A stretch of 64,000 nt of DNA from Emticicia sp. CRIBPO (GTDB lineage Bacteria; Bacteroidota; Bacteroidia; Cytophagales; Spirosomataceae), in NCBI RefSeq assembly GCF_009905725.1, contig NZ_JAAAKV010000003.1:457866-521865 (forward strand). Direction: 5' to 3'. The notes under the pieces were generated by a model. The model did not search any database, had not been told where the DNA came from, and worked only from the letters and a program-made list of their open reading frames with translations. A program made the translations under genes and the position numbers. How positions within the stretch are numbered: the stretch's first letter is position 1; every line of letters starts with the position of its first letter. Below are positions 16,358 through 24,830 of this stretch, piece after piece.

Positions 16358-16945
16358 CTACTTAATCCTCTCCGGATTCTCACCCAGAAACGCATCCCAG
16401 CCTTTTTTCTTTGAGTTATTTCCTGTCAGAGCTTTCGTTTTGGCGTGCATAAAGTGACAGACCGCCACGGCCAGGGCATCGGTGGCGTCCAGGAATTGCG
16501 TTTCAAGTTTCTGATTCAGTAGTCGTTCCAGCATGTAAGCCACCTGTTCTTTGGTAGCATTCCCGTTTCCGCTGACACTTTGCTTGACCTTTTTAGGCAG
16601 ATATTCCACAATGCTGATTTCTTTTGACAAGGCCGCTGCCATCGCTACGCCCTGTGCCCGCCCCAGTTTGAGCATTGATTGCACATTGACCCCATAAAAA
16701 GGAGCTTCAATCGCCATTTCGTCGGGCAGGTATTCATCAATGAGTTGTATGATTCTTTCAAATATTTTTTTGAGCTTTAATTCATGGGAAGCGTATTTCT
16801 CAAGCCTTAAAACACCATATTGTATGACGGAAATAGCGTTGCCTCTGACCAATATAAGACCATAGCCCATGACTCTTGTGCCGGGGTCTATGCCTAATAT
16901 GATTTTTTCCTTTAATTTTGTAGTCAATTCCAAATTCTTAATCAT
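16358..16945 (-). CDS. ruvC: Crossover junction endodeoxyribonuclease RuvC
   Basis: The sequence shows the RuvC pattern: first catalytic Asp in ILGIDPGTRVMGYGLI, the acidic residue in EMAIEAPFYGVNVQSMLKLGRAQGVAMAAA, and the closing acidic pair in FLDATDALAVAVCHFMHAK. RuvC cuts Holliday junctions during recombination together with RuvAB, whose genes are not in the window. I prefer the ATG at 16945 (MIKNLEL) over a TTG two codons upstream at 16951. The start abuts the TTG of the divergent flippase-like gene, leaving no intergenic space, so its promoter must lie inside that gene. The product has 195 residues. Confidence 0.95.
   Translation of the reverse strand: MIKNLELTTKLKEKIILGIDPGTRVMGYGLILVRGNAISVIQYGVLRLEKYASHELKLKKIFERIIQLIDEYLPDEMAIEAPFYGVNVQSMLKLGRAQGVAMAAALSKEISIVEYLPKKVKQSVSGNGNATKEQVAYMLERLLNQKLETQFLDATDALAVAVCHFMHAKTKALTGNNSKKKGWDAFLGENPERIK
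16913..16920 (+). promoter_or_regulatory. Possible -7 element for the flippase operon
   Basis: TAATTTTG fits the Bacteroidota -7 pattern TAnnTTTG and lies 26 bases before the TTG start at 16946, within the ruvC coding region. No clear -33 TTTG is present. Confidence 0.4.
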
Positions 16946-17944
16946 TTGCAAGTAAGCCGGAAAGCATATAAAAAACCGAAGTCTCTACTTTTCCAGTTGG
17001 TAAAGGTAAGCATTTTGGCTTTGATTTTTTTTACGCTTTTCTCCCAATTTAAATCCAGGGGCATCAATCCGGAGAGCTTAATGCAAAATATATCCGGTCT
17101 TTTCTCCGACTCCCTACACCTGGCCTGGTTCGGTATTGTCCTGATCCTGATGGTGGTCAACTGGGGCCTGGAAGCCCTAAAATGGCAGTTGTTGACGGAT
17201 AACATCGAAGAAATGACCTATGCTTCTTCTTTCAAAGGAGTGCTGATGGGCCTGGCCGCGGGCATATTTACACCTTTAATGATCGGTGATTTCTGGGGAA
17301 GGGCCTACCTGTTCCAGGCGTCAAACAAAAAGAAAAGCGTCGGGGCCAATCTTTTCAATAGTTTTACCCAGACTTACGCCGCTATTTTCTTCGGGGCAGT
17401 GGCCTTGGTGATGTTCGTCTTTATTTATCCTGCCCAATCAAATCCCTGGATGATGTTGATGGCGGTTTTACTGGTGCTGGCGTCTGCGGGTGGGTTGTTC
17501 ATTCTTCTGAAAAGGGCTTCATTGCGTTCTGTGAACAGACCTGCATTTCTGAAAGGGATAATCAATAAATATTTTGCTTCGATTGCTGATCTGTCAGGAA
17601 AAGACACTTATAACATATTACTGCTTTCATTGCTCAGAAACCTCGTTTTCGGGCTGCAGTTCATCCTCGTTTACCGGATGTGCGGGCTTGACCTCGCTTT
17701 TATTCCGCTTTTTATCGGGGTTAACCTGATCTTTCTGGTTAAAACTGTCGGTGGAGGCCTGAATGTGGTGGGCGATCTGAGTCTGAGAGAAATCGTGGCC
17801 CTTTGGTTTTTTGGGATGTTCGGTGTTTCTGACAGTGCCGTGGCTTTTGCTACTTTCCTGATCTGGGCCATCAACATTCTGCTGCCGGTTCTGGCCGGAG
17901 CCGTCCTGATCTCCACCTTAAAATCACCGACACAACATGCCTGA
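16946..17944 (+). CDS. Lysylphosphatidylglycerol-synthase-TM/flippase-like membrane protein (UPF0104 type)
   Basis: About eight membrane helices and the conserved pieces of this family are visible: NWGLEALKWQLL, the SSFKGVLMGLAAGIFTPLMIGDFWGRAYLF stretch with the GD-GR pattern, and FLVKTVGGGLNVVGDLSLREIVALWFFG near the end. Members move lipid-linked molecules or serve as the membrane half of MprF-type proteins; no synthase domain is attached. The start is taken as TTG at 16946 because no ATG occurs near. The gene overlaps the following glycosyltransferase by eight bases and a polysaccharide deacetylase comes third, so a role in envelope glycan or glycolipid export is likely. Confidence 0.85.
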   Translation: MQVSRKAYKKPKSLLFQLVKVSILALIFFTLFSQFKSRGINPESLMQNISGLFSDSLHLAWFGIVLILMVVNWGLEALKWQLLTDNIEEMTYASSFKGVLMGLAAGIFTPLMIGDFWGRAYLFQASNKKKSVGANLFNSFTQTYAAIFFGAVALVMFVFIYPAQSNPWMMLMAVLLVLASAGGLFILLKRASLRSVNRPAFLKGIINKYFASIADLSGKDTYNILLLSLLRNLVFGLQFILVYRMCGLDLAFIPLFIGVNLIFLVKTVGGGLNVVGDLSLREIVALWFFGMFGVSDSAVAFATFLIWAINILLPVLAGAVLISTLKSPTQHA

Positions 17945-19070
17945 CATAGCCGAGTACATTTTGCTTTTGTATGTTTTCTTTACGCTCGTGCTGATCGTCG
18001 TGTGGTTGGTCATGCCGGATGTTTCGAAGTCGGCCGGAGAGCAAATCCTGGAAGAACAGCTGTATATCACGGTCATCATTCCCGTCAGAAACGAAGAGAG
18101 GAACATTATCAGATTGCTTAAAGGTCTGGCTGCTCAAACGCTGGCTCACCGGTATTTCGAGGTGATGGTGGTCAACGACCAAAGCACAGACAGTACAGCC
18201 GCCCTGGTGACGGAGTTTCAGAGGCAATCTTCCATGAACCTGGTGTTCCTTAATCTGGAAGATAAAAAAGAAAATACTTCACCCAAGAAAAGAGCCATTT
18301 CGACCGCCGTCGGGCAGGCTAAGGGACAGTTTATTGTCACGACAGACGGCGACTGTGAAGTGCCTGAAAGCTGGTTGAAGACCTATCTGGATGCGTTTAT
18401 GAACACTTACGCGGTGTTTTTGTCAGCTCCGGTTACCTTTTTCAGTGCTGCTGATGGGGGCGTGTTTTCGAAGCTGTGGAACCAGCTGCAGATTGTCGAG
18501 TTTGCTTCGCTGATCGGCTCGGGAGCTTGTTCGATGGCCATGAAAACGCCCAACATGTGCAGCGGGGCGAACCTCGGCTATCAGAAAAAAGCATTTTATG
18601 AAGTGGATGGTTATAAGGGCAATGAGAACCTGGCTTCCGGCGACGATGAGTTCCTGATGCATAAAATGGCAAAGGCTTATAAAGACCGCGTGTTTTATCT
18701 TAAGTCGCCGGGGTGCATTGTCGAGACCGAATCTCAGCCTACGCTGCAGCATTTTTACCGCCAGAGAAAACGCTGGGCGGGTAAATGGAAACATTATAAG
18801 AGTTTGCTCCCGGCCTTTCTGGCGGTGTTTATCTTTGCGGCCAACCTGTCGGCGGTTTTCCTGGTAGCGACCGGTCATTTTGAAGTGGTGCTGCTCAGGT
18901 TGCTGATGGAGTTTGTTTTCCTCGCTCTTGTTTTGCGTTTTCTAAAGAAGGACGGCAGCATTTTGTTTATTCCCCTGACGCAGTTGATTTATCCGTTTTA
19001 TGTACTCTTTTTCGGCCTGATTGTCCAGGGTGGAAACACTTACACCTGGAAAGACCGGCAACTCAAATAA
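17937..19070 (+). CDS. Membrane glycosyltransferase, family 2
   Basis: An N-terminal helix (about residues 4-25) precedes a GT-A domain with ITVIIPVRNEERNIIRLLKGL, VNDQSTDST, the metal-binding VTTDGDCEVP, the acceptor-region ASGDDEFLM and the processivity-like RQRKRW. Three C-terminal membrane helices follow from about residue 285. Such enzymes polymerise or transfer sugars at the cytoplasmic face of the inner membrane. It overlaps the flippase-like gene before it and its stop overlaps the deacetylase start (TAATG), so the three proteins are made together. The product could be a surface polysaccharide or glycolipid. Confidence 0.93.
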   Translation: MPDIAEYILLLYVFFTLVLIVVWLVMPDVSKSAGEQILEEQLYITVIIPVRNEERNIIRLLKGLAAQTLAHRYFEVMVVNDQSTDSTAALVTEFQRQSSMNLVFLNLEDKKENTSPKKRAISTAVGQAKGQFIVTTDGDCEVPESWLKTYLDAFMNTYAVFLSAPVTFFSAADGGVFSKLWNQLQIVEFASLIGSGACSMAMKTPNMCSGANLGYQKKAFYEVDGYKGNENLASGDDEFLMHKMAKAYKDRVFYLKSPGCIVETESQPTLQHFYRQRKRWAGKWKHYKSLLPAFLAVFIFAANLSAVFLVATGHFEVVLLRLLMEFVFLALVLRFLKKDGSILFIPLTQLIYPFYVLFFGLIVQGGNTYTWKDRQLK

Positions 19071-19699
19071 TGGTAAAGACCCCCAAAATATTACCCCTCA
19101 TCTATCCTCATTTTGAATGGGAAGTGAAAACGGATGAAAAGAAGATTTTCCTGACTTTTGACGACGGGCCTATTCCCGAAATCACCGATTTTGTGCTGGA
19201 AACACTCGCAGAGTTTAATGCCAGGGCCACGTTCTTTTCTATCGGCGACAACATCCGGAAGCACCCGGAGGTGTTTCAGAAGGTGATTGCCCGGGGTCAC
19301 AGCATCGGGAATCATACTTTTAACCACCTCAACGGCTGGAAAACAGACAACAACGAAATTTATTGGGATAACATCAGGCAGTGTCAGGAGTATATAGATC
19401 AATATTATTCAAGGGATCGGAAAAAGCTCTTTCGTCCGCCCTATGGCAGGGTGAAAAGAAGGCAGGCGGCTCCATTACTGGACGATTACAGGATTATCAT
19501 GTGGAGTGTGCTGACGAAGGATTACAACGCTGAGTTGAACGAACAGACTTGTCTGAGTAAAAGCATCAGGGCTGCCGGAAGCGGCTCGATAGTCCTTTTC
19601 CATGACAGCCTCAAAGCGAGCAAGAATCTCTTTTATGTTTTACAGAGGTTTTTATCGGAGTTTGCGGGGAGGGGGTTTGTTTTTGAAGGGATTGATTAA
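19070..19699 (+). CDS. Polysaccharide deacetylase (NodB-type, CE4 family)
   Basis: The NodB motifs are all present in 209 residues. They are FLTFDDGPIPEITDFVLETL (catalytic base and metal Asp), the metal His pair in GHSIGNHTFNHLN, FRPPYGRVKRRQA, a late Trp motif (IIMWSVLTKDYN) and SIVLFHDS. CE4 enzymes remove N- or O-acetyl groups from glycans. No signal peptide is seen, so it may act on a cytoplasmic or lipid-linked intermediate, in line with its operon of flippase-like protein and glycosyltransferase. The start overlaps the upstream stop. Confidence 0.93.
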   Translation: MVKTPKILPLIYPHFEWEVKTDEKKIFLTFDDGPIPEITDFVLETLAEFNARATFFSIGDNIRKHPEVFQKVIARGHSIGNHTFNHLNGWKTDNNEIYWDNIRQCQEYIDQYYSRDRKKLFRPPYGRVKRRQAAPLLDDYRIIMWSVLTKDYNAELNEQTCLSKSIRAAGSGSIVLFHDSLKASKNLFYVLQRFLSEFAGRGFVFEGID

Positions 19700-19745
19700 A
19701 GGTGGATGGATTTCTTTGCCTTACTTTTTTTCGTTGTCGATTGCC

Positions 19746-19870
19746 TTTGTGCCTTAGTGTCTTTGTGGCCAAAAATTGGCGAGTAATGGCCTCCAAGGCT
19801 CGAAGACACAGTTCGGTTTACACGCTTTTTTTGACAGGATTACAGAATTTGCAGGATTTACAGGATTTTA
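19746..19870. repeat. Dispersed-type intergenic repeat words
   Basis: TTTGTGCCTTAGTGTCTTTG (from 19746) is a phrase I have often seen between genes in Bacteroidota genomes. At 19834-19870 a run built of CAGGATTTA-like words (CAGGATTAC, CAGGATTTA, CAGGATTTTA) leads directly into the 21-bp array. Both appear non-coding. Confidence 0.5.
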
Positions 19871-19885
19871 CCTTTTACGTTGCTC

Positions 19886-20284
19886 CAACGTAACTTTACG
19901 TTAGCTCAACGTAACTTTGCGTCAGCCCAACGTAACTTTGCGTCGGCCCAACGTAACTTTACGTCGGCCCAACGTAACTTTGCGTCGGCCCAACGTAACT
20001 TTGCGTCAGCCCAACGTAACTTTGCGTTGCTCCAACGTAACTTTGCGTCGCTCCAACGTAACTTTACGTCGGCTCAATGTAAGTTTGCGTCAACCCAACG
20101 TAACTTTACGTTAGCCCAACGTAACTCTGCGTTAGCTCAACGTAATCTTGCGTCGGCCCAACGTAACTTTGCGTTAGCACAACGTAACTTTGCGTTAGTT
20201 CAACGTAACTTTGCGTTAACCCAACGTAACTTTGCGTCAGCTCAACGTAACTTTACGTTAGCTCAATGTAACTTTGCGTTTGAC
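19886..20284 (+). repeat. Tandem array of nineteen 21-bp palindromic units
   Basis: The unit begins CAACGTAACTTTRCGTYRG and repeats every 21 bases without gaps from 19886 to 20284, with small changes. Its core is a near-perfect palindrome: in the best copies AACGTAA and TTACGTT flank CT, and in others one pair is G-T. The five linker bases (for example AGCCC or GCTCC) vary most. A reading frame runs through it (19880-20377, heptads like AQRNFAS), because 21 is a multiple of three. The variable bases fall mainly at amino-acid-changing positions, so coding is doubtful. No spacers occur, so it is not CRISPR. Confidence 0.9.
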
Positions 20285-20493
20285 TTCTCAGACGGGCGGA
20301 TCATGTCTATCTACGAGACTTTGGCAAGCAGGATGATAATATCATATGATACTATCACCACCCCACAAAAACATTAAAATAACTGCAAAACAAGCTAATC
20401 GCCAACCGCTAAAAAGCTAACTGCTCCCTATCATTGTTCTTTTAAAAATTTGTATTATTTTTACTTTTAATCAACAATGACCCGGAAATCAGC

Positions 20494-21327
20494 ATGGAAA
20501 GTATCGTAGAATATTTTAAAAACATTCCCAGTTCGCACAGGAGTGCTATTTTGGTGGGTGGCATCGCCTTTTTCTGGATGCTCGAAAGTGCCATTCCGCT
20601 GGTGCGATTCAGCTATAAGAAGTGGAGGCATGCGGGCATCAACATCTTTTTTACCCTTACGACGATCGTCATCAATTTTACTTTAGCTTTCTTGTTGCTC
20701 AAAACAGCGGACTGGACCGTCGCCAACAACTTCGGGATATTGCAATGGTTGCCTGAAATGCCGCTGTGGGCTTATACCATCATCGGTTTGCTGTTGCTTG
20801 ACCTCATCGGGGCATATTTTGTGCACTGGTCGGAGCATAAAGTGAAATGGATGTGGAGATTCCACCTGATCCATCATTCGGATACCACGATTGACACGAC
20901 TTCGGCCAACCGCCACCATCCGGGGGAGAGTGTTTTCAGGTTTGTGTTTACCACCGCCGGGGTGCTGATTGTGGGCACGCCCATGTGGCTGGTGTTTATG
21001 TACCAGTCTATGTCGGTGTTGCTTTCGCAGTTCAATCACGCCAATATTGTCCTGCCTAAAAAACTGGACAACTTCCTGAGCTGGTTCATCATTTCACCGG
21101 ACATGCACAAGGTGCACCATCATTATGTGATGCCTTATACAGACTCTAATTATGGTAACATATTTTCGTTCTGGGACAGGCTTTTCGGTACCTTCAGGAC
21201 GCTGTCGCGGGATAAGATCATTTACGGGGTAGATACCCACATGGACCCTAAAGAGAATGACCAGCTGGGCAATCTGCTCAAAATCCCTTTCCAGCCTTAC
21301 AGAAAGACAGAAAATACGGGGAATTAA
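20494..21327 (+). CDS. Fatty acid hydroxylase / sterol desaturase superfamily membrane protein
   Basis: Four hydrophobic helices surround the His clusters that bind the di-iron centre: HWSEH and HLIHHSD at about residues 111-130, NRHHPGE near 142, and HKVHHHYVMPYTDSNYG near 205. The 277-residue length fits the bacterial branch. These membrane enzymes use O2 to hydroxylate or desaturate lipid chains or similar hydrophobic substrates. The gene stands alone, its stop overlapping the convergent DUF922-like gene by four bases. The specific substrate cannot be predicted. Confidence 0.92.
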   Translation: MESIVEYFKNIPSSHRSAILVGGIAFFWMLESAIPLVRFSYKKWRHAGINIFFTLTTIVINFTLAFLLLKTADWTVANNFGILQWLPEMPLWAYTIIGLLLLDLIGAYFVHWSEHKVKWMWRFHLIHHSDTTIDTTSANRHHPGESVFRFVFTTAGVLIVGTPMWLVFMYQSMSVLLSQFNHANIVLPKKLDNFLSWFIISPDMHKVHHHYVMPYTDSNYGNIFSFWDRLFGTFRTLSRDKIIYGVDTHMDPKENDQLGNLLKIPFQPYRKTENTGN

Positions 21328-22403
21328 AGCCTGGTGGTTTTCAGTTGTTCATTGATTTTGTTTTCCCACAGGATCTGCTGGTTGAGGTAGAGGCTGTGCC
21401 GGGTTTCGCTATCGTACCGCTCCTGCACTTTGTTCATTTTGCGGTAGTACTCCAGGTATTCAAAGTGGATCATGCTGCCAAGGTCATCTACTGTGTCTGC
21501 TTTAAAGTCTTTTATTTTGTTCAGAAACTCCATCATGACCAGGTAAGTGATGTCAAAGTGCAGCTGTTCATGCCTGAGTCCGTCAATGGTTTTTGCTGCT
21601 GTCCGGGCCCATGACATGTTCTTGTCCATCAGTACTTTCGGTCGAACATAGGCAGTTAAAACCCGGTCTTTGATCGTTATTTTTGTGTCGATCGCGAAGT
21701 TGGTAAAAATAGCTGCCCCATATTGACTTCCTGCCCGCGGTGCCGCCTTGAAATCATCCCAGTTTACTTTCCGGCTTTGGTAATAAAGGGTGTCGGGATC
21801 TTCGGCCTGGTAAAAAGGAAGGATCTCCACATAAGATTCTTTGACAAAAGCTTCTATCACGCCCTTATTCTTGTCAATGTTCCTGATCACAAAAACGAAA
21901 GCGGAATTGACGAGTTTAGACATTTCTGCAGACAACTGTGATTCTATTTCATTCTCAGGAGAACGTTCATAGGTGGTGTTAGAACGGGCTTCACATATTT
22001 TGATCAATTTTTCCTGTTTGATGGAAAATACGGTGATCACCAGCTTCATTTCTCCTTTGATTTCCCTTGATCCCCACAGGTTTTCGGTAATGGAGCATTC
22101 ATCTATCCTGACCTGAACGGGTACGCCCTTGGTGTCCTGTCTGAAGCTTTTCCGGATGTAGTCGCCGATGCTTTTTTCGGGGCCGTCCTGGAATACCACT
22201 TTGGTTTTCTGCAGATTGGGTTTGTAGATAGACCCCAGGGCCGCTTCTTCAGACCGCCGGTCGTCAACGACTTCGGCCAGGTAAAAGTCCACGCATTTTT
22301 CACTGTTGTTTTTGGGTACTAAGTCCAAAACAAACTGTGCATTGGTTTTTATCAGAGTAAGTAATAAAAAAACGGTGAAAAGGGACCTGATCATTTCTGA
22401 CAA
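21324..22403 (-). CDS. Secreted protein with a C-terminal DUF922-like domain
   Basis: A signal peptide (MIRSLFTVFLLLTLIKTNA after the first codons) precedes about 180 residues without recognised motif, then a DUF922-like domain of about 140 residues. The domain starts at LYYQSRKVNWDDFKAAPRAGSQYGAAIFTNFAI and contains HEQLHFDITYLVMMEFLNKI, a zinc-protease-like His motif. Peptidase activity is possible but unproven for this family. The gene lies in a minus-strand run of three exported proteins, 58 bases after the phospholipase-like gene. Confidence 0.8.
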   Translation of the reverse strand: MSEMIRSLFTVFLLLTLIKTNAQFVLDLVPKNNSEKCVDFYLAEVVDDRRSEEAALGSIYKPNLQKTKVVFQDGPEKSIGDYIRKSFRQDTKGVPVQVRIDECSITENLWGSREIKGEMKLVITVFSIKQEKLIKICEARSNTTYERSPENEIESQLSAEMSKLVNSAFVFVIRNIDKNKGVIEAFVKESYVEILPFYQAEDPDTLYYQSRKVNWDDFKAAPRAGSQYGAAIFTNFAIDTKITIKDRVLTAYVRPKVLMDKNMSWARTAAKTIDGLRHEQLHFDITYLVMMEFLNKIKDFKADTVDDLGSMIHFEYLEYYRKMNKVQERYDSETRHSLYLNQQILWENKINEQLKTTRL

Positions 22404-22461
22404 ACGTAAATTAAAAGGAAATAAATATAAGGTTAAATTTCTTTATCTTTCAAGTTTCCCG

Positions 22462-23448
22462 TCAAAAATCTGATTCCCTCCGCACATGCAACAGCCGGTC
22501 AAACCAGCTTTTCATCAGGGCCTTATCTTCTTCGTTCTCTTTTTCAGACGGCGTGAACTTTGGCAAAGCACCCAGGTCAGGCTGCCCGGCATCTACCCAG
22601 CAGGTGTACCAGAAATCACCGATCATTTTGACGGACGCCCGCATTTGTCGCTCTACCTGACTTTGCAATAGCCGGTGATAATCTCCCGAAAACTCCCTGG
22701 AGTAATTCCTGACCGTGATGCCGTTACGCTCTTCAATGGTAAACTTCTTATCCTCAGGGATTTTGCTGCTCAGTTGTTTCTCAAAAGTAAGTACCGAATC
22801 AAGGCCTGCGTTGGCTGTCAGCACCGCGTTCCAGGCTCTTTTAGAGGGGTTTTTAACGTACTCAGCCGAACCCGTGAAGTAATCATAATCTTCAGAGAAA
22901 AGCTCGGGAAGCCGCGATTCCCAGAAAGCATGGATACCCACCTGGTTGGTCATCTGACCGTTGTAATTGTGGGTGGTGTGCAGCGGCACATTGGCATCTG
23001 CGATGTAATGGCTCAGGTCTGCCGAAATCCTCAGAATCTGCTTCAGGTCTTTTTGGGTAAAAGCCTCCGTCAGCTGATATTTCATTTTCTGGATCTGCCA
23101 GGGGACAATCCCGTACGCCATCAGGGTGTCTTCAGTGTAGATTTTAACGGCCTCATTCCAGAGCAAACCAGGCAGTTTTTTCCTGACCGAATCAGGGTAA
23201 ATGTCAAGGTCGATGTAATGTTTCGGAGCTTCGTCTTTGACGATGTACCTTCTTTTATCAGGATTTACGGCGTTTTCTGTCAGGTATTCAATGTTCTTTT
23301 TGTAGAAACCGACCAGTTCTGGAGGCAGCGTAAACACCGCCAGACGCGTGATTTTCTGGTGGGCGTAAAATCCCCAGAAGGGCCTGAAGGCCATTGAAGC
23401 AATCAAAAATGCAAGTAAAGCTGTCAGAATAAGGAATTTTCCTTTCAT
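22462..23448 (-). CDS. Secreted zinc-dependent phospholipase C / S1-P1 nuclease-like protein
   Basis: The N-terminal signal helix (ILTALLAFLIASMAFRPF) is followed by WGFYAHQKITRLAVF, which recalls the mature N-terminal Trp and first His of the zinc phospholipase C/P1 nuclease fold. Further ligands are seen in APKHYIDLD, LSHYIADANVPLHTTHNYNG and GIHAFWESRLPELF. Three zinc ions are bound in characterised members, which hydrolyse phosphodiesters in lipids or nucleic acids. The 328-residue product is probably periplasmic or surface exposed. It follows the P1-family peptidase gene by about 50 bases and may share its promoter. Confidence 0.85.
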   Translation of the reverse strand: MKGKFLILTALLAFLIASMAFRPFWGFYAHQKITRLAVFTLPPELVGFYKKNIEYLTENAVNPDKRRYIVKDEAPKHYIDLDIYPDSVRKKLPGLLWNEAVKIYTEDTLMAYGIVPWQIQKMKYQLTEAFTQKDLKQILRISADLSHYIADANVPLHTTHNYNGQMTNQVGIHAFWESRLPELFSEDYDYFTGSAEYVKNPSKRAWNAVLTANAGLDSVLTFEKQLSSKIPEDKKFTIEERNGITVRNYSREFSGDYHRLLQSQVERQMRASVKMIGDFWYTCWVDAGQPDLGALPKFTPSEKENEEDKALMKSWFDRLLHVRRESDF

Positions 23449-23499
23449 ATGGATTCAGAAAAGTTAATGTGTGAAAACTTATATACGCCGCAAAACTAA

Positions 23500-24633
23500 T
23501 TATTTTAGCCTTCCATTCTTCTTCAGGATTTCTTTTATTTTTTCAACAGGCAGGGCTTCGATCTTTTTCCCGCCTTTTGCCGTGGTGGTTTCTGCCATAA
23601 AAAGTGAATTGATGATGGCTTCTTCGGTGGCTTCGATGGCCGCCACAAACAGGGGAGTCACTGCTTCATTATGAAGCACTTCACCAGATTGCAGCCTGGT
23701 GTCCGGGTTGTGTTTGATCCTCAGTTCAGGGGCAGTTGAAGCCGCAACTACGTAATCTCCGCTGCCGTTGGAAGCTATGCCGCCGGTTTTGGCCAGACCC
23801 ATAAAGGCCCGCTTGGCCAGTCTTTCGAGGTTACGGTCTGAGAGCGGGGCATCGGTCAGCACGACGATCATGCAGGAGCCGTCGGCATCTTTCTGGATTT
23901 CCCTGTAAAAAGGATATTTGCCCAGTTCTTTGGCGAGGTTCACCCCATCTATGGTCAGCACGCCACCGAAATTGGTCTGGACAATCACCCCGACCGTGTA
24001 CCCGCCCAGCGACTTGGGCAGCACCCTGGATGAGGTGCCGATGCCGCCTTTGTAGCCAAAGCATACGGTGCCTGTTCCGGCACCCACGTTACCTTCTTCA
24101 ATGTTGTCTGTTTTGGCTTTGCTGATGGCTTCGAGTACATGCTCTTCTTTGATCGGAAAACTGCGGCTGTCGTTCAGGAAACCGTCGTTGGTTTCGCCGA
24201 TAACCGGGTTGACGGAAGCTACGTTGGCGTTGTCAGGTAAACCCAGGGTATATTTAATGACAGCCTGTGCTGCTACGGGCACAGACAAAGTACTCGTCAA
24301 TATAATAGGTGTTTCGATGTTCCCGAGCTCCGCAATCTGCGTAGTACCCATAAGTTTACCAAAACCATTGCCTACATAAACCGCCGCCGGGACTTTGTTC
24401 TGAAAGATATTGCCGTCATGCGGCAGAATGGCCGTCACGCCCGTCCTGATGGTTTCACCTTCTACGAGGGTTTTATGCCCCACTTTCACGCCGGGCACAT
24501 CGGTAATGGTGTTTAACTTACCTGTTTTGAAAATTCCGGGCTCAATGCCTAAAGCCCTCGCCCGCACTTTCTGAGCATGAACGGTCTGAACTGAAAAAAC
24601 AAAAAGCAAGACAGGTAATAATCTGTGCATCAT
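23500..24633 (-). CDS. Secreted P1 family peptidase (DmpA/S58 type)
   Basis: After a signal peptide (LLPVLLFVFSVQTVHAQ) the sequence shows the DmpA fold: ITDVPGVKVGHKTLVEG, TGVTAILPHDGNIFQNKVPAAVYVGNGFGKLMG, VGAGTGTVCFGYKGGIGTSSRVLP, and ASNGSGDYVVAAS. The Gly-Ser step of that last motif is the expected self-cleavage site that frees the nucleophilic Ser. The family contains L-aminopeptidases, D-esterases and beta-peptidases. It is the first of three exported hydrolase-like genes on this strand. Length, 377 residues, fits the family. Confidence 0.93.
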   Translation of the reverse strand: MMHRLLPVLLFVFSVQTVHAQKVRARALGIEPGIFKTGKLNTITDVPGVKVGHKTLVEGETIRTGVTAILPHDGNIFQNKVPAAVYVGNGFGKLMGTTQIAELGNIETPIILTSTLSVPVAAQAVIKYTLGLPDNANVASVNPVIGETNDGFLNDSRSFPIKEEHVLEAISKAKTDNIEEGNVGAGTGTVCFGYKGGIGTSSRVLPKSLGGYTVGVIVQTNFGGVLTIDGVNLAKELGKYPFYREIQKDADGSCMIVVLTDAPLSDRNLERLAKRAFMGLAKTGGIASNGSGDYVVAASTAPELRIKHNPDTRLQSGEVLHNEAVTPLFVAAIEATEEAIINSLFMAETTTAKGGKKIEALPVEKIKEILKKNGRLK

Positions 24634-24830
24634 GCAATGATTTATGGTTACAATAAATAGTTTCTGTTGATGTAAGTCGCTGCCGCTGATAAAATCCGGC
24701 CTGTGAGATTATTGGATAACCCCTTCCTTCCTCTTTCCTCCATTTTCCTTTTTCCATCCTCCGCTAATATAATCATTTTTTATAAGCCTAAAACTCCTAT
24801 TTTTGTAAAAAAACGTTCATCAATATAATT
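24634..24830. other. Divergent intergenic region with purine-rich repeat words
   Basis: About 200 bases separate the peptidase from the aldehyde dehydrogenase gene. A polypurine/polypyrimidine stretch at 24737-24762 (CCTCCATTTTCC and CTTTTTCCATCC) matches GGAAAATGGAAAA words at 9311-9328 and 16099-16114. TATTTTTG at 24798-24805 fits the -7 element for the dehydrogenase gene. Confidence 0.45.

Noticed and set aside
19886..20284. Possible CRISPR array
   Set aside because: Units follow each other with no unique spacers, and no cas gene is near.
19880..20377. Open frame of 165 codons with AQRNFAS heptads
   Set aside because: It is produced by the 21-bp repeat, whose variation does not respect codon positions; there is no signal, domain or good start context. 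Kept as a repeat, not as a protein.
22675..23397. 240-codon plus-strand frame inside the phospholipase-like gene
   Set aside because: Antisense to a gene with signal peptide and conserved metal motifs; no domain in the plus frame.
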